Positions 1-8,850 of a DNA stretch of 64,000 nucleotides are shown piece by piece. The notes beneath the pieces were generated by a model, which was not told where the DNA came from, searched no databases, and saw only the letters and a program-made list of their open reading frames with translations. Numbering within the stretch: position 1 is the first letter of the stretch; each line of letters begins with the position of its first letter. The position numbers and the translations under genes were made by a program. Source of the DNA: Marinobacter sp. ANT_B65 (GTDB lineage: Bacteria > Pseudomonadota > Gammaproteobacteria > Pseudomonadales > Oleiphilaceae); assembly GCF_002407605.1 (NCBI RefSeq), contig NZ_NXGV01000001.1, positions 1,923,913 to 1,987,912 of the forward strand, written 5' to 3'.

Positions 1-114
1 AACAATCATCCAACGCCGGTCACCTTTCGGGCCGAAATCATCCATCTCGAAGAACGGAACCTGAATCCCGGACAAGGACTTGACCGGGTAGATATGAAGC
101 GAGTGAACTTTCAC
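1..114 (-). CDS. MOSC domain protein, N-terminal part (runs off the left edge)
   Basis: The minus strand from 114 to the window edge encodes 38 residues starting VKVHSLHIYPVKSLSG and continuing through DDFGPKGDRRWMIV. This is the typical opening of the MOSC N-terminal beta-barrel domain (YPVKS..G....D..G...DR.WM). MOSC proteins of this type bind molybdenum cofactor or pyridoxal-type substrates, often as oxidoreductases; which one cannot be told here. The start is GTG at 114, preceded by GGAG with 9-base spacing. An in-frame stop lies just upstream and no ATG intervenes. Only the first ~38 residues are visible. Confidence 0.7.
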   Translation of the reverse strand, partial: MKVHSLHIYPVKSLSGIQVPFFEMDDFGPKGDRRWMIV

Positions 115-177
115 AAGGCGCGTCTCCGGAGTTGCGGGTTAATGTTGACGAGGCGGCCCAGTATAACCAAAAACAAA

Positions 178-205
178 AAACCCGACCTCTTTCGAGGCCG
201 GGTTT
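178..205 (-). terminator. Intrinsic terminator downstream of tRNA-Gly
   Basis: A 9-bp stem (one G-U pair) with a 4-base loop spans 181-202. On the minus strand it is followed by a U-rich run (rc of 171-180). It sits directly after the 3' end of the minus-strand tRNA-Gly, so it should end that transcript. Confidence 0.8.
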
Positions 206-213
206 CCGGAATC

Positions 214-289
<76 letters not shown>

Positions 290-369
290 AGTGTTGATTG
301 GCTTGCGCCGACAACGGAAACGTATTCTACGCATTCAGCTCCGTTCGTCAACCTCAATTTGAGACTTTT

Positions 370-972
370 TTACTGTCCAAAGCGACGAGCCGAACCCAGA
401 TAGTCCTTTTCAGCATCCGTGGACAACCGCCCGAGGGCCTGATTTCTGTGGGGGAAGCGACCAAAACGCTCGATAATTTCTTTGTGATCCAGCGCAGACT
501 GCAAGAAGCTTTTCATAAAGCCCTGCAGCATTCCCGATGTTGAAGCCACCAACTGCTCATAACATTCGACGGACAGAGCCTGGTCTTCAAGACGCTCGGC
601 ATGCTCCAACGGCATATAGATAAATGCTCGCTGAACCGGGGGTAGAGACATATCGTGGCCTTTGCGCATAGCTTCTTTGCAGAGTCTGTTGGCCAGTTTA
701 TCCTGCTCAAAAGCCATAACACTGCCCCGGAATATATTCCTGGAGAACTGATCAAGCAGGATTATCTCCGCAAGACTCCCGCCTGCCGCCTTGCGCCAGT
801 GGTCAAGGCCCTGCTCAGACGCAAACAGAACCATCGAAAGAAACCGTCGCCGTATTTCCTGATCAAACCTCTTGCTTGAACGAAACCAGCGGTTGCGATG
901 AAGGCTGTCAGGCAAGCCGTGTTCATCAAAATCTCCAAACCAGAAATCCAGAATCTCTTTCCAATCGAACAT
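370..972 (-). CDS. DUF924 family protein
   Basis: A 200-aa protein opening with the DUF924 signature (ILDFWFGD..) and containing the family's central stretch GGSLAEIILLDQFSRNIFRG and PPVQRAFIYMPLEHAE. DUF924 proteins are small alpha-helical, TPR-like cytoplasmic proteins without an established biochemical role. Length is normal for the family. It starts at ATG 972 and lies between tRNA-Gly and the divergent CbiX-like gene, with about 100 bases of shared upstream sequence. No signal peptide or membrane segment is seen. Confidence 0.85.
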   Translation of the reverse strand: MFDWKEILDFWFGDFDEHGLPDSLHRNRWFRSSKRFDQEIRRRFLSMVLFASEQGLDHWRKAAGGSLAEIILLDQFSRNIFRGSVMAFEQDKLANRLCKEAMRKGHDMSLPPVQRAFIYMPLEHAERLEDQALSVECYEQLVASTSGMLQGFMKSFLQSALDHKEIIERFGRFPHRNQALGRLSTDAEKDYLGSARRFGQ

Positions 973-1074
973 TAGAATACACCCTGTTATCTTGATTATC
1001 TGGACAGGCAGAGAATAACGGCCCGGAACTCAAATTACGACAGTCACTTTCAACACCACTATTCAGGAGCGTTA

Positions 1075-1452
1075 ATGAACAGCCGTTGCATTATTCTGTT
1101 AGCACATGGCAGCAGCGACAAGCGCTGGTGTGACACCTTTGAAGCCCTTGCAGAGCCAACCCTCAAAGGCATAAGCAACTCCAGAATTGCCTACATGGAA
1201 CTGGCAGAGCCGTCCCTGGAATCGGTGATTCATGACGGGGTTGCCGCGGGCACCCGTGAATTTACCATCGTCCCCCTGTTTCTGGCAGCCGGGCGCCACC
1301 TGCGCAAAGACGTACCGGCCATGATAGAAGAGCTGGAACGGGCCACAGGAGCCAGCGTTCTGCTCACCCCCCCTATCGGAGACAACCCTCTGCTAGGCCT
1401 GGCGATCAAGGACATAGTCGCTCATCAACTGGATCAGGGCGACGACCAATAA
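1075..1452 (+). CDS. CbiX/SirB-like sirohydrochlorin chelatase family protein
   Basis: A 125-aa single-domain protein matching the short CbiX/SirB type. It has an N-terminal LLAHGS motif containing the metal-binding His of class II chelatases, YMELAEPS in the middle, and VPLFLAAGRHLRKDVP, which carries the second His (GRH). Class II chelatases insert Co2+, Ni2+ or Fe2+ into sirohydrochlorin or precoproporphyrin; the metal used here cannot be read from sequence. The start is ATG 1075 with GGAGCG upstream. It is followed after 11 bases by the TIGR01777 gene and probably cotranscribed with it. Confidence 0.8.
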   Translation: MNSRCIILLAHGSSDKRWCDTFEALAEPTLKGISNSRIAYMELAEPSLESVIHDGVAAGTREFTIVPLFLAAGRHLRKDVPAMIEELERATGASVLLTPPIGDNPLLGLAIKDIVAHQLDQGDDQ

Positions 1453-1463
1453 GGAAAAGAGCC

Positions 1464-2366
1464 ATGAACAAGCGTGTACTGATTACAGGCGGCACGGGAT
1501 TTATCGGCAACGTACTGTGCCGCGAGTTACTGACAAGAGGCTATAAACTATCAGTACTGAGCCGACAGCCTGCAAGTAAGGTGCAATCAGTGTGCGGCCC
1601 GGTAGAGGTCATCACTGATCTTGAGCACCTCAGATCCCACAAGGGCTATAGTGCAGTAATCAATCTTGCAGGCGAAGGCATTGCAGACAAGCGATGGTCT
1701 GATGAGCGGAAACAGGTTCTGCGCGATAGCCGCATACGCCTCACCACAACCCTGACAGAGATCATTACCAGCTGGGCACAGTTGCCAGAGGTACTGATTT
1801 CCGGTTCAGCCGTTGGTTTTTACGGCGACCAGGGCAGTACAGTGGTAACCGAAGCTACTGCACCTCACGATGAGTTTACCCACCAGTTGTGCAAAGACTG
1901 GGAAAACGCAGCCCTTGAGTCAGGCTCACACAATGTACGCGTGTGCCTGTCGAGAACAGGGGTCGTTGTCGGCTCCGGAGGAGGCTTTCTGCAGCGAATG
2001 ATTGTCCCTTTCAAATTAGGTCTGGGCGGACGTCTTGGGAATGGCCATCAATATATGCCGTGGATTCACCGCAATGATGTTGTTGCAGCACTTATCTGGA
2101 TGCTGGAAACACCGGAGGCGTCAGGAGCATACAATGTGGTAAGCCCGGCTCCTGTTACAAACAGGGATTTTACAAGCTGCCTGGCAGATGTGCTCAGACG
2201 TCCGGCAATATTTCCTGTTCCGGCGCTGATTCTTGAAACTGCTTTTGGAGAAATGTCACGCCTTTTACTCACCGGGCAGCAGGCAATCCCGGCAAGGCTC
2301 ACAGATTCCGGGTTTGTATTCGAGCTCCCTTCACTGGAGCTGGCGCTTAAAGAGGCTACAGGTTAA
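1464..2366 (+). CDS. TIGR01777 family NAD(P)-binding epimerase/oxidoreductase (YfcH-like)
   Basis: A 300-aa extended-SDR protein. The N-terminus carries the Rossmann glycine motif ITGGTGFIG (residues 6-14), then VINLAGEGIADKRWSDERK, SGSAVGFYGDQG, and the C-terminal DUF1731-like part (RRPAIFPVPALILE through PARLTDSGFVF). This layout is typical of YfcH/TIGR01777 proteins, whose physiological substrate is unknown. AAGGA lies upstream of ATG 1464. It is the second gene of a likely two-gene unit with the CbiX-like gene, and ends about 90 bases before tRNA-Glu. Confidence 0.85.
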   Translation: MNKRVLITGGTGFIGNVLCRELLTRGYKLSVLSRQPASKVQSVCGPVEVITDLEHLRSHKGYSAVINLAGEGIADKRWSDERKQVLRDSRIRLTTTLTEIITSWAQLPEVLISGSAVGFYGDQGSTVVTEATAPHDEFTHQLCKDWENAALESGSHNVRVCLSRTGVVVGSGGGFLQRMIVPFKLGLGGRLGNGHQYMPWIHRNDVVAALIWMLETPEASGAYNVVSPAPVTNRDFTSCLADVLRRPAIFPVPALILETAFGEMSRLLLTGQQAIPARLTDSGFVFELPSLELALKEATG

Positions 2367-2390
2367 AAACAAACTTTTTGAATAAAAGCG

Positions 2391-2419
2391 TTGACAGGTG
2401 GAAGGGGCTTTCTTAATAT
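2391..2419 (+). promoter_or_regulatory. Sigma-70 promoter of tRNA-Glu
   Basis: TTGACA (2391-2396), a 17-base spacer and TAATAT (2414-2419) form a near-consensus promoter. It is followed by a GC-rich discriminator (cgcgcc), typical of stable RNA promoters under stringent control. The tRNA starts 39 bases after the -10 box. Confidence 0.85.
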
Positions 2420-2457
2420 ACGCGCCACCTCGACGAGGCATTGTTTTGAAGCGTTGC

Positions 2458-2533
2458 GTCCCCTTCGTCTAGTGGCCTAGGACTCCGCCCTTTCACGGCG
2501 GCAACAGGGGTTCGAACCCCCTAGGGGACGCCA
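2458..2533 (+). tRNA. tRNA-Glu (anticodon TTC)
   Basis: A 76-nt cloverleaf: acceptor GTCCCCT paired with AGGGGAC, anticodon arm CCGCCCTTTCACGGCGG with TTC, T-loop GTTCGAACC, discriminator G and an encoded CCA end at 2531-2533. A consensus promoter lies immediately upstream. Confidence 0.97.
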
Positions 2534-2605
2534 TTTCCGCTTCACAGATTTACAAGCACGGAAATGAAAGTCTACTGTAGTGACAGATGGCCTAGCCGGC
2601 CTCTG

Positions 2606-2761
2606 TCAAGCAGTCTTTCCTCCAGTTTTCAGTTGTTTCTTTTGTTCATCCCCTCCATGGGTCTTCTGATCACGCATTATGAAGATACCCACACCAACAA
2701 AGAATACAACCATCAGCAATACAGTTGCGATACCTGCGATAACCACTGCGTCCATATACAT
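2606..2761 (-). CDS. Small single-span membrane protein, CcoM-like (cbb3 oxidase small subunit)
   Basis: A 51-aa ORF starting at ATG 2761 with AGGAG seven bases upstream. The N-terminus MYMDAVVIAGIATVLLMVVF continues to about residue 29 as one transmembrane helix, followed by a charged, Lys-rich cytoplasmic tail. The pattern (D-x-VVIAG-x2-TV-x2-LM-V-x-FF-x-G-x-G) resembles the small CcoM subunit described in Pseudomonas cbb3 cytochrome oxidases; this is from memory of the family. An Anr/FNR-type box at 2827-2840 sits at a class II distance from a plausible start site, which fits a microaerobic oxidase subunit. No other cco genes are adjacent. It could be another small membrane protein. Confidence 0.6.
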   Translation of the reverse strand: MYMDAVVIAGIATVLLMVVFFVGVGIFIMRDQKTHGGDEQKKQLKTGGKTA

Positions 2762-2826
2762 AGTTCTGCTCCTGCCCTATATCAAACTTGATTAAGCTCA
2801 GGTTACGTTACCGCCTAATATCCATA

Positions 2827-2840
2827 TTGATCTGCGTCAA
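2827..2840 (-). promoter_or_regulatory. Anr/FNR box upstream of the CcoM-like gene
   Basis: TTGATCTGCGTCAA matches the Anr/FNR consensus TTGAT-N4-(A/G)TCAA. Read on the minus strand, a TAACCT -10-like hexamer (2800-2805) lies about 30 bases downstream. That places the box centre close to -41, the class II activator position, 66 bases from the start codon at 2761. It could also act on the plus-strand GGDEF/EAL gene at 3008, but the distance is larger. Confidence 0.7.
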
Positions 2841-3007
2841 TGGATGACATCACTCGTAAAATTGAATTATTCAGAAAACCTCGAAGCGCGCATGTTTCTC
2901 TCCAATTCTCGCGTATTTGCAAGGAATTCGAAGAGCGGGGCTGATATAGTTCGTTAGTGAGAGACTGCCTGCTTTTATCAACCGGCTTGGATGGCTGAAG
3001 TTACAAG

Positions 3008-5425
3008 ATGCCAAAACTAACGACGCGTCTTCAACGTTTCCGTACGGGCTCTCCCCTGTCTTTCAGACTGCTTGCCTGGATACTTCTCTTCAGCTCTGCT
3101 TTTTCCCTTATAGCCTCTGCTATTCAGATCTATTCCGACTATCGAAAAGATCTTGTCCAGATTGAGGGCCGTATGCAGGTAGTTGAGTCGGGGTATGCAT
3201 CCAGTCTCACCAGAAGTCTCTGGGCCCTCGATAAAAAACTGCTTCAGACTCAAATGGAGGGCATTCTCAGCCTTCCCGACGTGATTCATATACGACTGGG
3301 CATTGAACCCGACTCTGAACTGGTAATGGGTGAGATACCGCGCGGAGCTGACACCCTGTCACACAAGTTCGACCTTGTTTACCTGGGTGAAGGGTCGCTC
3401 AAGCTGGGTGAACTCACGGTAACAGCCAGTCTCGAGCGCGTTTACCAGGAGATGAAAGTAAAGGTTGGCATCATATTGGCCACCGAGTTCCTCAAGACTT
3501 TTTTCGTATCCATACTGATTATCTTGGTTTTCCAGCATTTCGTTACCCGCCACCTGACGACCATGGCTAACTATGCGAAAGACTTTTCGCTGACGAACCT
3601 CAGTACGCCGCTCACCCTCGACCGCCCCGACTCACCCTCACACCGTAATGATGAGATCGGCCGCGTAACCGAAGCATTCAACCAGATGCGTGAACGGCTG
3701 AACGATGATATCGAACGCCAGGAACGGGACGCCGCAGAAATCCATAAATTTTCCAAGGCGATTGAGCAAAGCCCCTCTTCCGTTGTCATTTGTGACCGCC
3801 AGTGGCGCGTCGAGTTTGCAAACCACAAGTTCACCCAGCTTACCGGTTATAACGCTAAGTCCATCGTCGGCCGGCACCCTGGCGCCTTAAGCGATGACAA
3901 TCTGGAAAACCGTGACAGTCGCCATCTGTGGCAGTCTATTCGGTTACAGGTTCAGCGGGTTGGTGTCTGGCAGGGCGAGGTCAACAGCGTGCGACGTAAC
4001 GGGGAGCGGTTCTGGGAACAGCTGATCGTTACACCAATAAAAGACAGTGCCGGCGATACCACGGGCTACCTCATTCTCGGTGAGGATATCAGTATCCGAA
4101 AGCGTTACGAGCAGCAGCTGTTGCGGCAGGCAAACTACGACATCCTGACCGGCCTGCCCAACCGGATGCTTGCTCTGGACCGGCTCAAACTGGCCCTGGC
4201 TCAGGCCCGGCGCGAGAACTCCATGGTTGGCGTCATGTTTCTGGACCTTGATAACTTCAAGCACATTAACGACACACTGGGCCATGACGCCGGTGATAAT
4301 CTGCTGATAGAAGCAGCCAGAAGAATCTCCAGCTGCCTGCGCGGAACCAGCACAGTGGCCCGGCTCGGGGGTGATGAATTCCTGGTTATACTTCCGGGCC
4401 TTGCCGGCCCCGAATCTTCCTCCCAGGTTGCCGAACGCATTTTGAATACCTTTGCTCCGGCCTACTCCCTGAATGGTCAGGAAGTGTTTGTTACAACCAG
4501 CATAGGCATTGCCGTATACCCTACGGATTCTGACAACAGCGGCACCCTTCTGCAGCACGCTGATGCAGCCATGTACCAGGCAAAACACCAGGGGAAGAGC
4601 TCCTTTGCGCATTTCACACCGGAAATGTCAGAGATTTCCCACGAGCGCCTGCAAATGGAATCACGTATGCGGCGAGCTCTCGAACTACAGGAGATGGAAA
4701 TCTACTTTCAGCCAATCGTGGATACAGCTACCGGCAAACTGCAGGGAGCCGAAGCACTATTACGCTGGAATAACCCGGTTATGGGCATGATTATGCCTGA
4801 CCGCTTTATCCCGCTGGCTGAAGAGACCGGCCTGATTATCCCCATCGGTGAATGGGTTCTTGAACAAGCTTGCCATGCCGCAACCAGCTGGCAAGCGATA
4901 GCCGGTCGGGACATCGGCATATCAGTGAACGTCTCCCCGCGCCAGTTCCGCGACCCCGGCTTTACCAATGCAGTCATGCGGGCTCTATCCAACAATGATC
5001 TGGCTCCCGAGAGGCTGGAGCTCGAAATCACTGAACGCCTGCTTCTCGACAACTCAATAGAAACAGCAGATATTCTCAGAAACCTGGACCGAGCAGGGGT
5101 ACGCCTGTCAGTAGATGACTTCGGTACTGGTTACTCCGCCCTCAGCTATCTCAAGAGCTACCCCTTCGATACACTCAAGATCGACAAGTCATTTGTCCAG
5201 GATGTGATGAAAGAGCCTGAAGATGCGGCTCTTGTACGTGCCATTATCAATATGGCTCACAGCCTCGGTTTGACCATAATAGCCGAAGGCGTTGAGGACG
5301 AGGCTCAGACAGAGTTCCTGAAGCAGGAAGGGTGTGATTGTGCCCAAGGCTATTTTTATAGCCGCCCTCTCCCGGCCATTGAGTTTACTGAGTGGCTGAA
5401 AGCTAATCATCGAGTACAAACCTGA
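3008..5425 (+). CDS. Membrane-bound PAS-GGDEF-EAL cyclic-di-GMP signalling protein
   Basis: An 805-aa protein. Transmembrane helices lie near residues 18-42 and 155-180, with a periplasmic sensor loop between. A HAMP-like stretch, a PAS domain (about 250-370), GGDEF (about 375-535) and EAL (about 545-800) follow. RLGGDEF is intact, but the inhibitory I-site RxxD upstream reads RGTS, so product inhibition is probably lost. The EAL half keeps EALLRW, NVSPRQF, ELEITERLLL, DDFGTGYSAL, LKIDKSFV and AEGVED, so phosphodiesterase activity is expected. Both activities are possible; net output is unknown. It ends 21 bases before ackA on the same strand and could share its transcript. Confidence 0.92.
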   Translation: MPKLTTRLQRFRTGSPLSFRLLAWILLFSSAFSLIASAIQIYSDYRKDLVQIEGRMQVVESGYASSLTRSLWALDKKLLQTQMEGILSLPDVIHIRLGIEPDSELVMGEIPRGADTLSHKFDLVYLGEGSLKLGELTVTASLERVYQEMKVKVGIILATEFLKTFFVSILIILVFQHFVTRHLTTMANYAKDFSLTNLSTPLTLDRPDSPSHRNDEIGRVTEAFNQMRERLNDDIERQERDAAEIHKFSKAIEQSPSSVVICDRQWRVEFANHKFTQLTGYNAKSIVGRHPGALSDDNLENRDSRHLWQSIRLQVQRVGVWQGEVNSVRRNGERFWEQLIVTPIKDSAGDTTGYLILGEDISIRKRYEQQLLRQANYDILTGLPNRMLALDRLKLALAQARRENSMVGVMFLDLDNFKHINDTLGHDAGDNLLIEAARRISSCLRGTSTVARLGGDEFLVILPGLAGPESSSQVAERILNTFAPAYSLNGQEVFVTTSIGIAVYPTDSDNSGTLLQHADAAMYQAKHQGKSSFAHFTPEMSEISHERLQMESRMRRALELQEMEIYFQPIVDTATGKLQGAEALLRWNNPVMGMIMPDRFIPLAEETGLIIPIGEWVLEQACHAATSWQAIAGRDIGISVNVSPRQFRDPGFTNAVMRALSNNDLAPERLELEITERLLLDNSIETADILRNLDRAGVRLSVDDFGTGYSALSYLKSYPFDTLKIDKSFVQDVMKEPEDAALVRAIINMAHSLGLTIIAEGVEDEAQTEFLKQEGCDCAQGYFYSRPLPAIEFTEWLKANHRVQT

Positions 5426-5446
5426 CATTCGGGGAACTGTGGGAAC

Positions 5447-6634
5447 ATGAAACAATCCGTTCTTGTTGTTAACTGTGGCAGTTCATCGCTGAAACTCGCC
5501 CTGTTCGACGAAAATGAAAACGAACTTGCATCGGCAAAAGCAGAACGCCTCAACGAGACGGATGCGTTTGCCGGAATTGATGGCGATAACCTCACTATTG
5601 CACTCCCGGCCGGCGCCAGTCACAGACAAGCCTTACAGGCACTGGTTACGGCTTTACGTGAAAGGCAATTGATGACCGACGCCCCGGCGTCTGTCGGGCA
5701 CCGGGTTGTACATGGGGGAGAAACCTTTCGTGAAGCAGTTCTGGTCAACAACAGCGTGATCAAGGGTATCAACCGCTGCGCAGGACTTGCGCCCCTGCAT
5801 AACCCGGTTAACATTGCAGGAATTGAAGCAACCGGGGAACTGTTTCCAGACACCCCGCAAGTCGCAGTGTTCGATACGGCTTATCATCAGACACTTGCTC
5901 CGCGAGCATACCTCTACGCACTTCCTGAAGCTTACTATCGTGACTGGAGCGTGCGTCGGTACGGGTTCCATGGCATAAGCCACTTTTTTATGGCGAATGA
6001 GGCCGCCCGCCGGCTTGGGAAAACACCTGCGACAACATCCATTATTTCAGCACACCTGGGTAACGGGTGCAGCATTTGCGCCATTAAAGACGGGCTAAGC
6101 GTCGATACAAGCATGGGGCTCACCCCTCTCGAAGGACTGGTCATGGGCACCCGCAGTGGCGATGTTGACCCAGGACTTTTTGAATACCTCAGCACCCAGG
6201 GCGTTTCTTTGAAAGAGGTACACAAAGTACTGAATCATGAGAGCGGGCTGCTCGGGATTTCTGGCCAGACCAATGATATGAGAACTCTTTGCGACCTGGC
6301 AGATCATGGCCATGAACCTTCAGCCCTCGCCATTGAGATATTTTGCTTTCGTCTGGCGAAATACGTAGGCGCCATGATGGCTTCGCTGAGCCATCTGGAT
6401 GCACTGGTATTCACAGGTGGTATCGGGGAAAACAGCAGCCGGGTACGGAAAAAAACCCTCAGCCATCTGGGACTGCTTGGATTTAATCTTGATACAGACA
6501 TGAATGAGCATCACGGTGGATACACTGATGGCAGAATAGACACTGCCGATTCCCGCTTCCCTGTACTGGTTATACCTACCAACGAAGAACTTGTAATCGC
6601 CCGCGAGGCCAGGCGTCTGGCCACCAGTATTTAA
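5447..6634 (+). CDS. ackA: Acetate kinase
   Basis: A 395-aa protein with the acetokinase hallmarks: N-terminal VVNCGSSSLKLALF phosphate-binding loop, VFDTAYHQT, GFHGISH, HLGNGCSICAI, DTSMGLTPLEGLVMGTRSGDVDP, and FTGGIGENSSRVR near the C-terminus. It interconverts acetate plus ATP with acetyl phosphate plus ADP in the cytoplasm. Length is normal. It precedes pta by 32 bases, forming the classic ackA-pta overflow and acetate-assimilation pair. Confidence 0.97.
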   Translation: MKQSVLVVNCGSSSLKLALFDENENELASAKAERLNETDAFAGIDGDNLTIALPAGASHRQALQALVTALRERQLMTDAPASVGHRVVHGGETFREAVLVNNSVIKGINRCAGLAPLHNPVNIAGIEATGELFPDTPQVAVFDTAYHQTLAPRAYLYALPEAYYRDWSVRRYGFHGISHFFMANEAARRLGKTPATTSIISAHLGNGCSICAIKDGLSVDTSMGLTPLEGLVMGTRSGDVDPGLFEYLSTQGVSLKEVHKVLNHESGLLGISGQTNDMRTLCDLADHGHEPSALAIEIFCFRLAKYVGAMMASLSHLDALVFTGGIGENSSRVRKKTLSHLGLLGFNLDTDMNEHHGGYTDGRIDTADSRFPVLVIPTNEELVIAREARRLATSI

Positions 6635-6666
6635 AGAACTGCCTGCAAATCTATCTGGAACTCACT

Positions 6667-8823
6667 ATGGCCAAAAGCTTGTTTATCGCCCCTACATCCA
6701 TGAATTCAGGGCTTACGTCGGTTTGTCTGGGCCTGTTACGTGCAATGGAACGTGTGGGAATCAGTGTCGGGTTCTACAAGCCCTTCTGCCACTCGGTTAA
6801 CCAGGGAGAATCCTTGCATAATGGCGGCAAAGACTCCTCCGTTACCTTTGTGCGCTCACGCAGCCACCTCCAGCCACCCGATCCGATTCCGCTGAAAAAA
6901 GCCCAGCAATGGCTTAACCGCGGGAAAGCTGACCTGCTGATGGAAATGGTAGTTGGCGAGTACCAGAAAGTTGCCAGAGACGTCGACGTTGTCGTCATAG
7001 AAGGTCTGGTTCCTGACCGTAGTGAGGCATATATAGCACGGCTCAATGTTGAAGTGGCACGAAACCTCGGCTCCGATGTTGTTCTGGTCTGCACTCCGGG
7101 CACAAGCAGTGCAACCGAGCTTGACGAAGAGCTGGATTTTTCGGCACGGCTGTTTTCCGACGTATCCGCCCAGGATGTCATTGCAGTTATTCTTAACAAA
7201 CTCGGCGAACCCGAACGGTCGACCCGTGCTCTAAACAGCAACACGACACAAGCCGGATACGAAGCCGCTGACTATCGTAATGATTGCAGGGTTTTCCGTG
7301 ACGGTCGCTTCCGTTTACTGGGAGAGATTCCCTGGCAGCCGGATTTGCTTGCGCCCAGGGTGTCCGATATTGCCCGCGAGCTCGATATTCCGGTACTGCA
7401 CGAAGGTCAGATGTACACCCGCCGGGTTCAGAAGGTCTCAGTATGCGCCCGATCAATCCGTAATATGACGGAAACCCTGAGCCCCGGCACGCTGATGGTT
7501 ACCCCAGGAGACCGGGAAGACATCATTGTAGCCACTGCAGTCGCAGCTCTGAACGGTGTGCCTCTGGCCGGAATTATGCTGACAGGCGGTCTCATGCCGG
7601 ATCAGCGTGTTATCGATCTGTGTTCCCGGGCACTGCATACCGGATTACCTGTACTAAGCTCTCATACAAATACCTACGAAACTGCGCACATGCTGGCCAA
7701 CCTCTCTACCGCCATCCCTACCGACGACCCCGACAGGGTTGAAAAGGCAATGGAGACGGTCGCACCAAATATCGACACCGACTGGCTTCAGGAGCATCTT
7801 CGCGTTGAAGTTCAAAGCCGGTTATCTCCCCCGGCGTTCCGTTACCAGCTCTCTGAACGTGCACGTGCTGCCAACAAACGCATCGTGCTTCCTGAGGGCA
7901 GCGAACCACGCACTGTTCAGGCGGCTATCATCTGCCACCAGCGTCAACTTGCCCGCTGCGCTCTGATCGGCGATGAAAACGAAATACGCGATGTTGCGAC
8001 ATCCCAGGGCTTCGAACTTCCCGAGGATATCGAGATCATTAATCCGGCCCGAGTGCGCAGGAATTATGTTGCACCTATGGTTGAGCTGCGTAAACACAAA
8101 GGACTTACCCCGGATATGGCGGAAGCCATGCTTGAGGACAACGTGGTTATGGGCACCATGATGGTCGCTCTGGATGAAGCCGATGGTCTGGTTTCCGGCG
8201 CTATCCACACAACAGCCAATACCGTGCGCCCTGCTCTGCAACTGATCAAGACACACGATAAGGCTCAGGTTGTGTCATCCGTTTTCTTCATGCTGCTGCC
8301 TCAGCAGGTTCTGGTCTATGGCGATTGCGCGATCAACCCCGACCCTGACGCAGAAGAGCTTGCGGATATTGCCATACAGAGTGCCGAATCAGCGGAAGCT
8401 TTTGGTGTCGAGCCTGTGGTCGCAATGATCAGCTATAGTACCGGGGAGTCTGGCAGCGGGCATGATGTGGAGAAAGTACGGGAAGCAACCAGAATAGCCC
8501 GCGAACGCCGCCCGGACCTGCTCATTGACGGCCCTCTGCAATACGATGCGGCGGCCATAGAGAGCGTAGCCAGGAGCAAAGCACCAAAGAGCAAAGTGGC
8601 AGGGAAGGCAACTGTGTTCATCTTCCCTGACCTGAATACTGGCAACACCACCTACAAAGCCGTTCAGCGGAGTGCCAATGTTGTGAGCGTCGGGCCTATG
8701 CTTCAGGGCCTGAGGAAGCCGGTAAACGACCTGTCGCGGGGTGCCCTGGTAGAAGATATTGTATTTACCATTGCCCTTACAGCCGTACAGGCAAAGCAGG
8801 TAGAGGACGCGGGGCTCGCCTGA
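6667..8823 (+). CDS. pta: Phosphate acetyltransferase, long form
   Basis: A 718-aa long-form Pta. It has an N-terminal P-loop-like domain (starts MAKSLFIAPTSMNSG, a BioD-like fold), a central DRTGG domain (GDREDIIVATAVAALNGVPLAG), and a C-terminal PTA catalytic domain from about residue 390 (KRIVLPEGSEPRTVQAA, VYGDCAINPDP, MISYSTGESGSG, IFPDLNTGNTTYKA). It converts acetyl-CoA and phosphate to acetyl phosphate. It follows ackA on the same strand and converges on der with a gap of about 28 bases. Confidence 0.97.
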   Translation: MAKSLFIAPTSMNSGLTSVCLGLLRAMERVGISVGFYKPFCHSVNQGESLHNGGKDSSVTFVRSRSHLQPPDPIPLKKAQQWLNRGKADLLMEMVVGEYQKVARDVDVVVIEGLVPDRSEAYIARLNVEVARNLGSDVVLVCTPGTSSATELDEELDFSARLFSDVSAQDVIAVILNKLGEPERSTRALNSNTTQAGYEAADYRNDCRVFRDGRFRLLGEIPWQPDLLAPRVSDIARELDIPVLHEGQMYTRRVQKVSVCARSIRNMTETLSPGTLMVTPGDREDIIVATAVAALNGVPLAGIMLTGGLMPDQRVIDLCSRALHTGLPVLSSHTNTYETAHMLANLSTAIPTDDPDRVEKAMETVAPNIDTDWLQEHLRVEVQSRLSPPAFRYQLSERARAANKRIVLPEGSEPRTVQAAIICHQRQLARCALIGDENEIRDVATSQGFELPEDIEIINPARVRRNYVAPMVELRKHKGLTPDMAEAMLEDNVVMGTMMVALDEADGLVSGAIHTTANTVRPALQLIKTHDKAQVVSSVFFMLLPQQVLVYGDCAINPDPDAEELADIAIQSAESAEAFGVEPVVAMISYSTGESGSGHDVEKVREATRIARERRPDLLIDGPLQYDAAAIESVARSKAPKSKVAGKATVFIFPDLNTGNTTYKAVQRSANVVSVGPMLQGLRKPVNDLSRGALVEDIVFTIALTAVQAKQVEDAGLA

Positions 8824-8850
8824 GCCCACCCCGCGCAATAACCAGACCTG

